64,000 bases of DNA from Sipunculus nudus. Lineage: Eukaryota; Annelida; Sipuncula; Golfingiida; Sipunculidae. Below are positions 26,901 to 41,600 of this stretch, piece after piece. Numbering within the stretch: the first letter of the stretch is position 1; every line of letters starts with the position of its first letter. Location of the stretch: contig CM049306.1 in the NCBI GenBank assembly GCA_026874595.1, positions 31,365,519 through 31,429,518 on the forward strand. The letters run 5' to 3'. The notes beneath the pieces are model-generated. The model was not told the origin of the DNA. It saw only the letters and a program-made list of their open reading frames with translations, and did no database searches. The position numbers and the translations under genes are program-made.

Positions 26901-29900
26901 TGAATAAGTATATAAAAGACTCCAAAACCTCCTTGTTTCATGTGTAGGTGAAAGGCAATTCGAACTATCCTTTAGGATAAATAGGTAAACGGCAAGTCGT
27001 ATTGTCTATGTTGCATAAGGAGATAAAAAGCAAGTCAAATTGTCCTTTTCTGATAAATAGTTAAACCGAAGTCATATTGCCTGTGTTGCACAAGGAGACA
27101 AAAGGCAAGTAGAATTTTGTGTGTTGGACTAATGGGTAAAAGGCAAGTCGAATTCGGTTTGTTGGACTAACAGGTAAAAGGCAAGTCGAATTCACATTGT
27201 TGGATAAGAAGGTAAACGGCAAGTCGAAATTTCTTTGTTAGATAAGTAGGTAAACGCAAGTCGAATTCTCTTTGTTGGATTAGTAGGTGAACGGCAAGTA
27301 GAATTATCTTTGTTGGATAAGTGGACAAAAGGCAAATCGAATTCTCTTTTGTGGTCAAGTAAGTTAAACGGCAAGTCGAATTCTCTTTGGCGGATAAACA
27401 AATAAAAAGGCAAGTCGAATTCGTTTTGTTAGATAAAAAGGTAAATGGCAAATCGCATTCTCTTTATTGGACTTTTAGGTAAAAGACAAATCGAATTCTC
27501 TTAGTTGGATAAGTAGGTAAACGGCAATTTGAAATCTTTTTGATTGATAAGTAGAAAAACGGCAAGTAAAATTCTCTTTGGTGGATAAACAAATAAAAGG
27601 CAAGTCTAATTCTCTTTGGTGGATAAATCTCAGTGTTAGATAAGTAGGTAAATGACATGTCGAATTATCTTTGTCCGATAAGTTGATAAAAGGCTTATCG
27701 ATTTTTCTTCTGTTGATGAGTTAGTAAACGGCAAGTCAAATCCTCGTTGATGGATAAGTAGATAAAAGGCAAATCGAATTTTGAAGTTGATTTATCATTT
27801 TCGGAGCAGTGGTGCCGTTGACCTTATATATCTCTTCGCATGCTTTTGAAAAATGTCAATTAAGAATGCAATAATCATACAGTGATAATATAAATATACA
27901 TGAAGGGTATCAAAGGAATTTGGGAACAAACCGGAGGGCTTAGGTTTGCAGTTCCCATACAATACGGACAGATGTTAATTCACAGAGATGAGAGATGCAT
28001 ATAATGAGTTGTTTGAAGATGGTAATGGTTGAAGGGTTAATTATATTAATATAGTGTGTTTACTGTTATGATGGGTAGGAGAATGAGATAAAGCTGAGAT
28101 TATGTTTGGTATATGTGGTGTTTAACTGAAGAGTTTGAATTTTTCTCCTGTTTGTTTATGAGTAAAATATATTATGTTTTGAAGCGATTTGTATTAATAA
28201 TGAATTATGAGACTTGTTCGAAAAGTTTGATTTCATATTTTTAATTCATTTCGGTATCACCAAACAACAAAGTTTTAACAGGTAAGTTCGGCGGTAAGTA
28301 CTTATCCCTAAGGGTGGAGTATAAAGGTCATTGTAGGAAGAAGTGAATATCGTCCTTCACAGGATATCCGCACTGACAGGTGTTGGTTTCAAATGCAAGG
28401 CGGAGGAATTTATGACAACTGAAGTTAGTTCATATCATCCAGAGACTTGAATGTGCTATTTGAGATATTCTTGCGCCTGTGTTATATGTTATGGTGCTTT
28501 GATGTTTCCAAGCATCTTCCTCTTGAGTGAGATGGGTGATAATATAAATCTCATTTCTGTATCAAGTGTATTCCACAGCCTGATGGTTACTGGGATGAAG
28601 GATTCATAGTACAACTTAGTTCTTGCCAGTATAGGTGAAACCGTCAATATGTAAGAGCGAGTGAAGTGAGTTTTAGTTTTGGGAGGAGGAGGAAGAAGGA
28701 GGAGCACCTCTCTATTTATCACTTTGCGAAGAAGGTATAGTTTGTTTGATTCTCTCCTTTGTCTGAGAGTTGCACATTTTTTCCGTATAAAGAAGAATGT
28801 GGCTTTTGCCTTTTCATTCCTCTTGTTACTATCCTAGCTGCCTCAAGTTGAAAATTTTCTGTTTTTTTTAGGAAGACTGTTTGACAAATTAGACCAAACA
28901 GTAATGGCGTATTCAAGAATGGGTCTTATCTAGCGGCCAAAATGTTTTGCAGAGTCTGACGATCTGGAAGGTATTTACATTTTCTAAGAATGTTCATGAT
29001 TTTTTAAATATGATGATTGTTGGCTTTAGTAGTTATATTATGAATATGTTCACCCCATTTACCATTGGATTCAAATGTAATTTCCAGATGTCTGTGAGTA
29101 GAAGAGGTTATTATCTTTACCTCATTTAAAGATTAGATCTGGATGATTTGTTTGGAATTTTTTTTGAATATCATGGATTCAGTGTTGTTAGCATTAAAGG
29201 CAGGTCAAGTCATATGTTATATCGTTGATGAATATTAGAAATAAGATTGGGCATAGAATAGTTTTCAAGCCAATGGAGTAATTTTCCCCGAATGCCTTGA
29301 GACTGTAGTTTGCTGAGTAACAGTCTATGCCATCATTTTTAGAAAGCCTTGTTCATGTCAATTTAGACAGCTCGGATATCATTATTAAGTTCGAGTTAAA
29401 CTCATAGGAAGTTGTACAGATCTATAAGTTTGTTAACAGTAGAGTCGCCTAGGATAAGCCAGACTTTTGAGGAGAAATTGTATTATTAATTTTGAAAAAG
29501 TTATACATTTTTTTAATATTATTTTTCCATGATTTTGCATATACAATAGGTTAGTGAAATTGGCTGGTAGTTGATCGGTTTAAATTTACCTTTTTTCATA
29601 TTGGTTTGATATTTTTTTCATATTAGAGGTAGTGAAGAGTGACAAGAAAAAGATTAAGAATTAAGGTGATAGGACATGCTAATTCGTTAGCACATTTATT
29701 AAAAGTATATGGGTGGTTATTGTCTAGACTAAGTCAACTTGGTGTCATATTTCCAGGACTTATTTAATTTCAAAAACCTTATCTTTAAACGAGTTTTTAT
29801 TGATACGTTTCCAGAGGGGCTGTTATAGCCGACTCATTGATGACTGATTTTTTGATAAATTGCTGATTGAGGGTTTCGGTTTTGGCAATGGGGATAACAG

Positions 29901-32566
29901 CTAGTGTTCAATCTTCGTTAACTAAGGGCCGGGTGTGTGTGTGTGGGGGGGGGGGGGGTAGGGGGCGGGTTATAGATTAAGACTGGTTCCCTTTTAAGAG
30001 GGAGTTTACTGTTTCCTACAGTCAGTCTTGCTGTTTAAAATTCCTTTCAGTTTACAAGCTATTTCGAGCGGATAATAAATTTTTGCTTTCCTAACTTCAT
30101 GATTGAATTTATTTCTTAAGGTTTTGTAAGTATTCCAGTGATCATTTGCATTTGTTGTCATTGCTTTGTTTCTTAATCGTATAACTTTTATTTTGAGTAT
30201 TTTTAAATCATTAGAAAACCAAGGCTTGTTTTTGGTTGAGTATATACCCATTTGTGTGGTTATTCATTTTTGGGCTATGACCTTAATTTTTTAGATTTAA
30301 TTGTTATATTAAATTTTGATATATTTTGATATTAAATCTTTCCAGTTGGTTTGTGCAAGAGGTCTAATAAAATAAATATTATGCGTAACCATTTGTTTTT
30401 ATCATTGGTGATAGCAAGTTCGTTCACTGTTTTCTTTAAAGTTGTTTTGACAGTACAGAATACTTTAGATAATTTGTAAAATAAAATGAAATGTTCGTTG
30501 ATAGTGGCGAATACATACCTCATAAGAGATCGATGACATTTGTATGAAGTTTGGTGGATATTTAAAAGAATTGCTTGTTGTATAGATAAAGTAAAGGTAT
30601 AGTAGAACACAAATCCGCGAAGTCCAAGGAGAAAACTTAGCGTGATAAAGTTCGTTGAAGTTTGACGTTGGTCACGATTGTGTCAGGAGCACATCCGGTT
30701 CCGGGTCGTTCTCTTGGTCAGAGGTCAAGCCATTTCAGACTTGTCATGGCTGTTATTGACCTGGGTTGTTAGGTTCAGGTAAGTAATCTATTTTTCAGGT
30801 TTAGATTGGTTTTAATTAAATTGGGAGTATCCAGTACGTCTTCTTTGGAATATACTTGCCCATGAAATTTTCATGCTGATTTTATATTTCGTGTTTTAAA
30901 GAATAGATCCTGTTGTACTTTAATCAGATCTACGTTGGTAGAAATTGACTGGTTCTCCCGTTTGACTCTTCTGAGTTATGTTCTTGCCTTATAAATTTTA
31001 GTTTTGGTGTGTTGGTTTGTCAGTTTTATCAAGATTTTTCTTCTAATAGTGTAATAGTCTAAATGCTGTATTAGAAAAATCAGTGAACAAAGTAGGTTGA
31101 ACAAAAAGGTTATCAAATGTTTCTCACCTGAAATGGACTCATTAATGGTGTCTCAGCGTACAAATAAAAAAAAACCCGATTCAACGCACTTAATATAGTA
31201 AAATTTTCACAACAGGTCCCAGATGGCCGCCATTATAAGGGGTTCATATTTAATTGGCCATAATTAAAAGATTTAAGTTGTTATTTTTAATTAAATGTGG
31301 GATAACTGTTCATTTGGTGACACTTCTGAGGTCTTAAAGTTACATATCTAGCATTAAACTAAATGTAAAATTTAGCAGCAAAACAAATTCACCATGTTAT
31401 CGCATTACTTTCCATGAAATGTTGTAAAACATTATTCAAGTGTTATTTATATTTGACTTAAGGGTGCCTTGAATTGTTGAAACACACTTTAGGTGTTACT
31501 TCTTGAGCACATTAGAAAGCCAGTTGATGTCATGGTACATATCTTTCAAGGTTTGGCTCAATGCCATATTTGATAGGAAAATGTCAAATACGCCATGATT
31601 TGGAATTTAGTATAAAATGACATCAGTGATATACAGAGATGCCCATTAACTTTTCACGGTAACCGTTATTATGTATTTTGTATTATAGCCAGCCCAGAAT
31701 AAAATTTTATTGTGCTTGTAACAGTATGAATATATGTGTTTAACACTTTTCTTATGAATCCATCATTTCCTTCATATGTTCATCTACAACATATGAAGTT
31801 GTTAACCTATTCATCATTTAGAACATCATCATCTTCATCATGATGTTGATGACGATTATCATCCGTATCTCTGCTCCTATTTTGTGTTCAATTCAAATAT
31901 CTCTGAGAAGCTTACAGACTACCAAAACCACAGGACGGCGTTTTTCTTCTCTAAACTTTCAAAAACTTTTGTTGCAGATTATTCTGATGTATTAAAGTTG
32001 CACACACATCATGCTGACATCAAAGGTATTAGTGTTACCCTTGTCACGGTAACATCAAACAGTCACTTGTATTTGAAGAAGCCTTAAGGCTTTAAAGGCT
32101 ATATATGCTAATTTGGTATGCATGCTCATCAAAAATGTTTTCTCAGACCATCTCTTCTACAAAGCATGTCACTGCTACCGAACAGAATATACGACTGATA
32201 CTGACGCTAATATTTAACTCGGTCAAGATACATCGGGGGTTCGAATTGAGATGAAAAGCCAGTGTCTATCTCAGCTAATTTTGACAGATACAAATTAAAT
32301 CCCTCACCCTGGTCCCCTAGCACGTTTAACCTTTTGTTTGGCAATTACATCCCCCTGGGGTTGAAACCATCTTCCATTGTTACTTTGCCTATTAGGGTTT
32401 CGCAACCAGCAGCAACTTAAAGTCTCAAAATAGAGAAGTGCAACTATATAAGCAAAGTGACCTAATATCCGTGTACCTGATGAACTACTGTGTGCACCGG
32501 TTGCTAAGAGATTGCTTGCGTCAATGTAAAACAAACTAAATAAATAAATAAATATAAATAAACTAA

Positions 32567-32603
<37 letters not shown>

Positions 32604-35600
32604 TATGGTATGACAGATAGGCCTACCTATTAAAATATTATTCAAACGTATTGTTACATATGCATGAATTTTTCAATGACTTGGTATAATAAAACTTTTG
32701 CAGTGACAGGTTACCAGGTCTACCTGCGAGGCTTTGGTGTCATTATTCTATCATATGTATCATATAATGGCGAGTTTGGCTGATATCCGCTAACTAATTT
32801 GATAATGCATGATATGTTCCAAGTATGACTTAGAAAATATCACCTAATCTTAAGAATTTGTATTATTAGTTTGAAGTGATACCAAAAATGCGTTTCCCTG
32901 TCCAAAAAACATGTTAAATCATGGCGTTTGTATCTATGCCTCATCCAAGCTTGACAATTACCTTATCTTATTACATAGTTTGATGCGTACCTTTTATGAA
33001 CTCAAGGTATCACCAATATCACCGAAATATTTTTCTTTTACGTTTTGTTCAAAAATGCCATATCTTGACGATTTTTCTTTTTCTATTCCACGTTTGACAT
33101 AAACCTTGAGATTTATGCATCATATGTACCTTTTATTACCTCCGAGGTTTCACGAAAAAGTGAATGGACACTCTAAAATCAAATAAAAATGGCACTTTGA
33201 GATATTTGTTATGACATTTTATCGAAAGAAAAAGACATATCATGGCGAGTTTGGCTTTTCTCCTACCATCTTTGACATTGGCCTTGACATTAATGCATGA
33301 TATTTACCTTTTATAATGCAAGTATTGTCAGTAAGACGTCGGGCATCCTACGTTTTGTTTAAAATAACAACTTAAATGTGTTTCCATGTCACTAACTTAT
33401 GAAATTATGGTCATTTGAATATTCAACCCCCTATTCCAAGATGCCTGCCTGGGGTTAATTTTGGATTCCTCACGGGTTTCCATTTTATTAGTGTATATTC
33501 TAAACAATCAAGGAAATCACTCAATTGGTTCTTGAGTAAACACAGGTAAAAAGTATTCAAAAGAAGAAAGAAGGAAGGACGGAAAATCTGATTACTATTC
33601 GGGTCCCTTAGGGTGGTTTCAAAATATAGCAACAAAAAGTCAAGAAATGAAAGTCAAGAAAAGCCGCTTGCGGCTTATTGGCTGATTCCTAGACATCAGA
33701 AAGGTTGTTATACATATATTTACCTCTGATCATGTGTCAATATTACATAACTAGACTAACTATAAACTGACATTCTACCAGATATTTCAGCACATTTTGC
33801 ATCCGTTAGAAGCTTTCCGTTTATATTTTCAAGGTGTTGTAGTAGCAGGAAATTATATTCGAGTCTGAGTCGGGTAGAATCATATTCCAGTCAATGTTCT
33901 TACTCGTGTCGGCACTTTAATATGGTACGGTTAATTAAAAGGTACCAAAGAAAATAATTTCTTTTTATATAGTAAAAGGTAAAATGATTATCTTATTATG
34001 GATTCGGTATACTGGTGTTTCATATGGCTTTTTGTAATCACTGTATGTATAGAAACATGCATTATATTAATTTGGGTATGCGTTCAAAACAATTTCATTT
34101 AAAATTACCACATTGTATTGTTTACCTTCATTTCCATTAATATTATTCACACTTCAACCTTTTAGACAGGAAGTCAAATTATCTTATCTGTAAAATGTGA
34201 GCAATTATAAAACAACAACTGTCTTGAGAAATGTATGGTTGTCATTTATCTTGGATGGCCATTTTTCTAAACAAAAATAAACGTATATTACCTATTTAAA
34301 AGTACAGTTTCCAAAGTACATGAATACTCAACTCCGAATGTAATTGTTTCATGTAAAGGACATCAATATTAGAGACAGGAAAGCTTCACATACACCTGTT
34401 AAATGCACGTATATCTACATAATTACAAACTTTTTGATATTAGTAAAATGATAAAAATACGTTGTAATTGTTGATTGGACTGTTTGTACTGTTGAATAAT
34501 ATAATTATTAATTTTCATACAAATTGCAGAATTATCATTTATTATTTGCTATCCTTTTCTCTTTATAATAGTTATGCCGAATACACGATTAAAAACTGTG
34601 AAGAAACATGAAATAACATGTAGCTACACTTCCTAATGAATCAACACTTACCAGCAGCTGGAAGTTCCTTTGTGGGAAGCTTTGGGGCCTTGAACTTGAT
34701 CGTTGGCATCACCAACACGTCGTACGTCTCAAGAGCTTTATCGTATGCTTTCTTCAGAGTGCGGATAAAATTACTCCCTTTCATGTAGTAATGGAAGTTA
34801 TCATTTTCCTGTTTGATAAAAAAAAACGAAAAATAATAAAAAATTCCTTGCCGATAATAGAGTTTTACTATGAACAAGGGGCTTTAATAACTTGTCATCA
34901 ACCGTATAATATGAGAAATCATGATTCTTTATTAACATGGTGCGATATAGTTTCAATCAACTAGTTAATCATATTCATTTGGATTGTTAAATATGGTAAA
35001 GGGGATGTCTTAAACTTCTGCTATTCTGTTGGTTGAGACCTGTGCAAGGAGGCATATAATTTTCAGGGCTGTTTTTGGAAGTGACTTTATGGTGGCTTAT
35101 CTGCCCATTCACATACAAATCATAGAAGAAAGCTATTGGCTGAAAATATAACGATAAATTCTATTTATTCTTAAATCCACATACAACGAAACATATTCAA
35201 GACTGCAATGCAACTATATTAAAATATGATTAAAATGTAATAATATATTGAAATTATAATAAGAAATAATAAGAAGTGATTCTTTGTTTGAGAAAAAGGT
35301 GTCAGTTGTTATCAGAGTTCAAGGTTATATAATATTAGCCAAAACAGATACGTTTATGTATCTAATGCAGGTATTTTTTAACAATCATGACAAGACTTTT
35401 AGTCTACATTATCATTTTAGGAATAAACAACTGATTTTGAATATCATTTAGCAAATCATCACCAGCCCTTACTTTCATGTATCTGCCGAACATGCTAATA
35501 AACTTCACTCCTTTTGGCATATCATTGGCCTGTGTTTTGATGGACTTGGACAGCTTGTCAACCAAGGTGGTCGGCTGGAATCCCTTTAAGCCAATCGTGG

Positions 35601-38600
35601 CACCTTGAATGATTATTAACAAATATGTAATATATAGCTATGATACACATACCCATTTAACTGATAGCATTGTGATACCAGAACTGTACAACTTTGGCCT
35701 AAACTAAATGAAGACCCATTTATAATATTAATAATAAAAAATATGGAAAATATTCAAATCCCATGTCCCCTATAAAAAGATCGAGAAATAAAAAAAATAA
35801 TTGAATACAAAAAATATATGTCAAAGCGTTGCTGTTTTCCTGCATAATGTCGCTTTACAGAAACAGGTGTTCACATGGTCCATTATTTTAACAAATGCAG
35901 GCCCTAATAAATATGAGTGGCGTGGTGTCCCCTTGGACAAACGAATCTTCCTCTGTCATAAATATATAAAGTGGAACCCCACAAATACGATCACCTTGAG
36001 GACTAACCAAAGTGGTCGTAATTTGGGGGTGGAAGTATTTGTGAAACTCTAAATAACCTGGATCCTATATGAGGGACCAAGAAATGTTGTCGTAATTGTT
36101 GGGGTGGTCGCAACTGCGGGTTGGTTGCAAGGCTGCGTTCCACTGTATTCCATAGAATTTTTTAAATATATTAATGTCATCTAGATAACTTACCTATAAT
36201 CCTATCCATCCACTATATTCCATCAAAATTTATTTTTCTTTATGAATAAATTTGCTAAATCAACTGATCAAAGAATCAATGGAGAAACATGATAAACCCT
36301 CATGGTTACACATACAGTTCAACAAGCAGAAACAGCAACAGTAATCACGTTAAATGAGACTTGATTTATATTATCTCGAACAGGTGGAAACGGAGCTGAT
36401 GTTTCAAGGTCCTATGCCCTTGCTTACTAACATAAGGAAACCACAGTGACAGTTATTCAAGTGAGCGCGAGAAAAATATATTCTCGCTTAATGCGGAAAT
36501 GCAGTTTGTAATTTTGCGTCTCGAAAATCAGGCTGAAGTAAAATAGCTTTCATCACCAAAGCCTTCCCCTCGACTAGTTCCCTATTCTGAATTCTCCTAT
36601 CCGCTCCTATAAAGGCACTGGTGTTCATTATGATTTTACAGTAGGGTATAATACGATATTCCAATAGTTAATATCTAAAACATCTCGCAATATCGGAACA
36701 TCTAATATATAAACCCAAGTTTACTCGTTATTCCTCGAAATGAACTAGATCTCTGATATATTCAGACACAACTCTAATAAAAATAACCGTACCAGCATTG
36801 TCCACCATACATTGGTATGCACCGATTTCGACTACTGGAGTCCACACTGTAGCAGCTATAATAAAAACAATTTTTAATTTAGTTTATGTACAGGTTTAAC
36901 TACTTTTTATTATAGAGTTAGTTAATGGTTAATAATACTGCTGCCGTACACATAGGTCTGTGATTGACCATATAGAAAATAAATGACAGACAATAAATAC
37001 AAGGAGAAATAAATGTTCCTAAAATAAAATAACGCATAAAGCGAAAATACGTTACGTTACCCGGATTTAATTAATGCTGACGAGAACAACGTTTTCTCAG
37101 GCCTTGTACCCATGATTCTATGTGTACATGGATTTCAACTACCCGGTCAATTTGGTGAAACACTTAATCGCATTCTTATGTGTTGATTGAAATTACTCAA
37201 AAGCTTCACAAGAACATCTGGTTCACTTAGCACAAGTTATTTTTACAAATAAGTGTCTATGCATGAAATCTCCTAGAATAAAATATATATAAGAAAAGCA
37301 TTGGGAACCCCCTTGTAAAATCGATAGGTTGCTGACAAAACGATCATTTAATTTACAATCAAAGACAGAAATTTGTAGAAATGTCAAAATTGATGGTAAA
37401 GTGGTGTTCCTATCAGTAAGTACTACTAGACATCCGTTGATTCTCCTCAATGGTAAAATTAAATTGTTTCCAATTTGTTTCTAGTTGAGAAATGCTAAAT
37501 TTTACATAGCAAATAAATACTTCTCGATTTGTGGCATCTCTTTAATTATCATTACTTAATGAGGGGACTTAAGGAATGCCTATTAAATGCTTAATTTTAA
37601 GAGTTAATTATATTTCGAGTGAAAACACATAACACCGGGAATAGCGTCATATAAATACTATAAGGTATACCATCTTTATGTAATGGCACGGACACTTCGT
37701 CCACTGTTGCACCACAAGTCTTGAGTTTCATCGCTGCTTTTTTCACCAGTGATTCCACGTCTGGTTCAGCATCTTCAAAGCCCTCCTTCAGGATGCCTAT
37801 CTTCATCCCTGTTAGGTCACTGGACACCTGTAACCAAAAGAATGTCAATATGACAGTAATGAGAGAGTTTTGTATTATGTATAACACCTTTTTCAGATGC
37901 TTCCTCTTATGAATACCTTACGACTTCTAGTGCAATATCACTTAAAATGACATAACCCTCTGCATAACAAACTATGGTTCTCCTTTATTGATCTGTTCTT
38001 TGTTTATGTTTGTCATGATTTGTGAGCGTATGATAAATATGAAACAATATACAAAGGTAAGAAGTTTTAGGATGACTGAAGAATGTTGCCTGGATATGAA
38101 ACTGGATATATAGGTCTGGAGTTTCAGGCTATCTGAAGAATGCTACCTGAATTCAAAATGAGGTTATTTAGGTCAGAATATTTAAGTTGTCTGATAAATG
38201 ATGCATGGAATTGAAAGTAGACATAAAGGTCTACAGTTTCAGGGTTTCTGAAAGGTGTTGCATGGAACTGAAATTAGATAAATACATCTTAAGTTTGAAT
38301 TCAATTTTTCATTTAGTTATGGTTTTTCATTTTCAAAAGATGACATTTTTAGACTTAACCTTACTTTAACAGCACCGCAGGAGTCGCAACATGATCACAT
38401 TCTAATTGGACGATGTGTGATGTCATTGCAGATACAACTTAGTTACTCTGAATAAACTATCAAGCACAGTCAGCATATCGCATTACGATGGGAGCTTTTT
38501 GTTATTAATTCTATGATAAAGGCAAAGCCTCAGTCAAGAACAGCTCTTTGGAACCAGATAACTGTGACTTAGTTCTTGTATTGTAGGGAGTATAACCACA

Positions 38601-41600
38601 TGATTTTTTAAATAATTTATTGTACATAAATTGTTTCATGTTTAGATATTATCTTGAGAATTTGGTGAGATAGTACACGTGTATCGTTTGATGTTAATTC
38701 AAGTACAGTATAATTCGGTCGGATCCGTCCCTGTGTGGCGGTCTCTATAGTAACGAGTGTTTGTTGTACATTTAAAAGAGAATAACACCTGTTTTCTCAA
38801 GGTTTTATCTCTACAGGCGTGTCCATATTAGTCATGTTCTTGTTGACAGTCGGCATAACAGGGAGTGGTGATTAGCCAAAGGACGGTCAGGACTTGTAAC
38901 GTCAACAAGCAAAGACAAGTCGCCATTAAGGGGATATTAGACATATAGGGCCGTTTAGCGTGCCAGGATAATAAAGCCTGGCGATGATTGTAGTCCGTGG
39001 GCAGGTCTTCGTGCATCAAGAGTCTAGACTACTGAGATATAATGTCTGTAGGCATAGAAAGTCAATGGCTCAGGAAGGCCACAATGATAACTCTATAACG
39101 GATTTCAGAGCGAGTATCACGTTTTTGCCGTCCGACTTGTAATCTGTCGATTATACCAGTTGTGAGCGTTCCAAGGAACAGACCGAGGACCTTATTTTAA
39201 CGCGTAACTGTAGAGGTACTCGATATTGCTGTATGGAAGCATATTATGCTTCCTAGACCTGGATGATTCCAGAAGACATCCACTGTAAAAGACATTAATT
39301 CTAAGTCCAGTTAGAGTAGTGTGGGCGTGTTGCGTGAACTGTACTTCGACAGGTACACGAGTTTACTCAAGCAAAGGACTTTTGGTGTGCGGAGCACCAT
39401 GCAACTGTGATTAGACTGATTGTACTATATACATAACACGAAAGAGCTGAGAGGTGACCAGTGCAACATTCCGATGTCACATGAACGCGATGTTCATGTG
39501 ATCAACAGAAGTGTGAGCAAAGAGACTTCTCTATATAGTTTGAAACCGCGTATTTACACAGGAACTACGGTTACAGGATACGGGCATTAAGGTAGCAGGA
39601 CTGGTCAAAATCCTAATAAATTGTGTTTTTTTCAATAAAAGGTATACGTAATATTGAATACTGGGCGGATCTTATGCAGCTGAGCACATTTTGGGTCGCC
39701 GGTTACATTTTGTGGAAAAGGGTTATTTCCATTCAGTAAACACCAAGATGTGTTGACAGGGTGTTTGTAAACTAACTCCAGCCCTGCCACAGGCCTTTCA
39801 ATCACTCTGCCCCCAGCCCTCACCTGGGTCATTTAGCCAATCACGAGGTGCAAGTGTTTAATTAATGCAAGTACCTCCGTGCACGAGGTGGTAAGAACTG
39901 ACGTTCAACGTTTGATAGTCCTAATTAGCTGAGCATACAACTGATAAGCGTTGGAGAGCAACCTTAACTCTAGCTAACTAGTGTGCAAACAAACCCGTCC
40001 TATACTAAATTTGAAGGATTTTATTAAGGTAAAAGTAAAAAAATTAAATGATTTCTGAAGATTTCAATACTCTGTAAAATCGTAATTTTTAAACTTAACT
40101 CACTGAACAAAAAAGCCTGGGGATTATTATCTTATTTACCGATTTATTTAAGAAGATTTTCTGTATCTGCTTTAGTTGTGCTGGAATTAACGGTTTTTTT
40201 TGTTAAATATTAAAATTAAATTAAAATTCTTACAAATTCAAACTTGTTCCTCAGAAACAAAGTTTATTATCACCAAACTATAGAGTATTTTCTTAGCTTT
40301 CAGAAAGTGTATACTTTAGGGGGTATAAAAGCATTAGATTGTTCAATGCAAAGGAAAAACTGAAACAAAGTCAGGTCAGGTGTGGGGACTAGTCCTGCCA
40401 CCTTGAATGAAAACGTGGCCGCGAGTACTGATTTACTTATCACGGTTTACACCGTTTTGGGAGTATAAAATAAAATTGCTTTAAAAGATCATACAAAAAT
40501 CGTATACCCAAAGTCCTAATAGTAACGTGATGTCTTGATTTGTTTTTTTAGGGAAGCAGGAAGACGGTGGTTTGTATCATTGTAACATACACTATGCGAA
40601 CAAATCCACGCCACAGATAAACCCCGGTTTTTCGCCAGGCCATGGATACAGCAGAATAACATGATGCCATGTATAAGTTTGTGTATCAATATAAACGTCA
40701 AAAGAGAGAAGCAAACGTAACCAATTGCTATACATGACTCAACCAGATCTTTCACAAGAACGCATGCGTTTGCACACTTATACACCGTGTTGTTATCTCC
40801 TTGCTCCCTCCCGCGGTCATTTGGTTTACCTGCTATCGGGATAGTAAATCACATGGCTTGCGGGGCACGCTGTGTAATGTTCACAGAGTTTGCATCAACA
40901 TCATCCGAATTCCGCGTCGTAGATCATCGATTTCCTAAATAATGTCACAGGCTGGTGAGTAAGGTTTCTTTCAATAAGTAACCTCACTAAATTCGTGAAA
41001 GTTTGAGCAGATAATAATTATTTAGGTCCTCATGATCTGTCACTTTAAGCTGGTCAGTTAACAGTACTTGATGATCGCTCAATTTTTCCAACCGATCTAG
41101 AGTTTTTCAACCGCTTATATGATACAGTAAGTTAGGAATATGGCAGATTTTGGTTATGAAATGAGATTTTTCAACAATTTGGAGTATAAATTATAATTTT
41201 TCTGTGTATTCGCGTGATCTATAGATAGCCGTAACTCGCCATGAATCATTATTAAATTATTAAATGCTGTCTTAACTTTATTAATTTTTGAACTTTCAGC
41301 TAAGTCCAACAAATGTCATCGCAGCTGTTGTGTACCAGAATGCACCAAATCAATCTATGTTCTTGAAAATGATCAAAATGTTACATACCACAAGCTACCA
41401 AAACTAGAAGAGCTGCTTTACAGCTGTATTTTCAAGATAAGGCGTGGCAAAGGTCTAAGATTAAAAGTGACAGCGCACACAAAAATATGTTCAAGACATT
41501 TTAAAACCTCTGACTTCTACATAAGACATATGTCAGGTGACAGAGTCTTTAAGCCAGGTGTAATCCCATAATTGTTTCTTTGGACCAGTTGCTGTACACC

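Noticed and set aside
21294-27658. Many overlapping minus-strand open frames of 60-156 codons with repetitive peptides
   Set aside because: They are translations of the 38-bp minisatellite, whose consensus lacks stops in three frames; no start context, domain or splice evidence.
21045-27785. Regular short repeats resembling a CRISPR array
   Set aside because: Units are contiguous without spacers, diverged, and the genome is eukaryotic.
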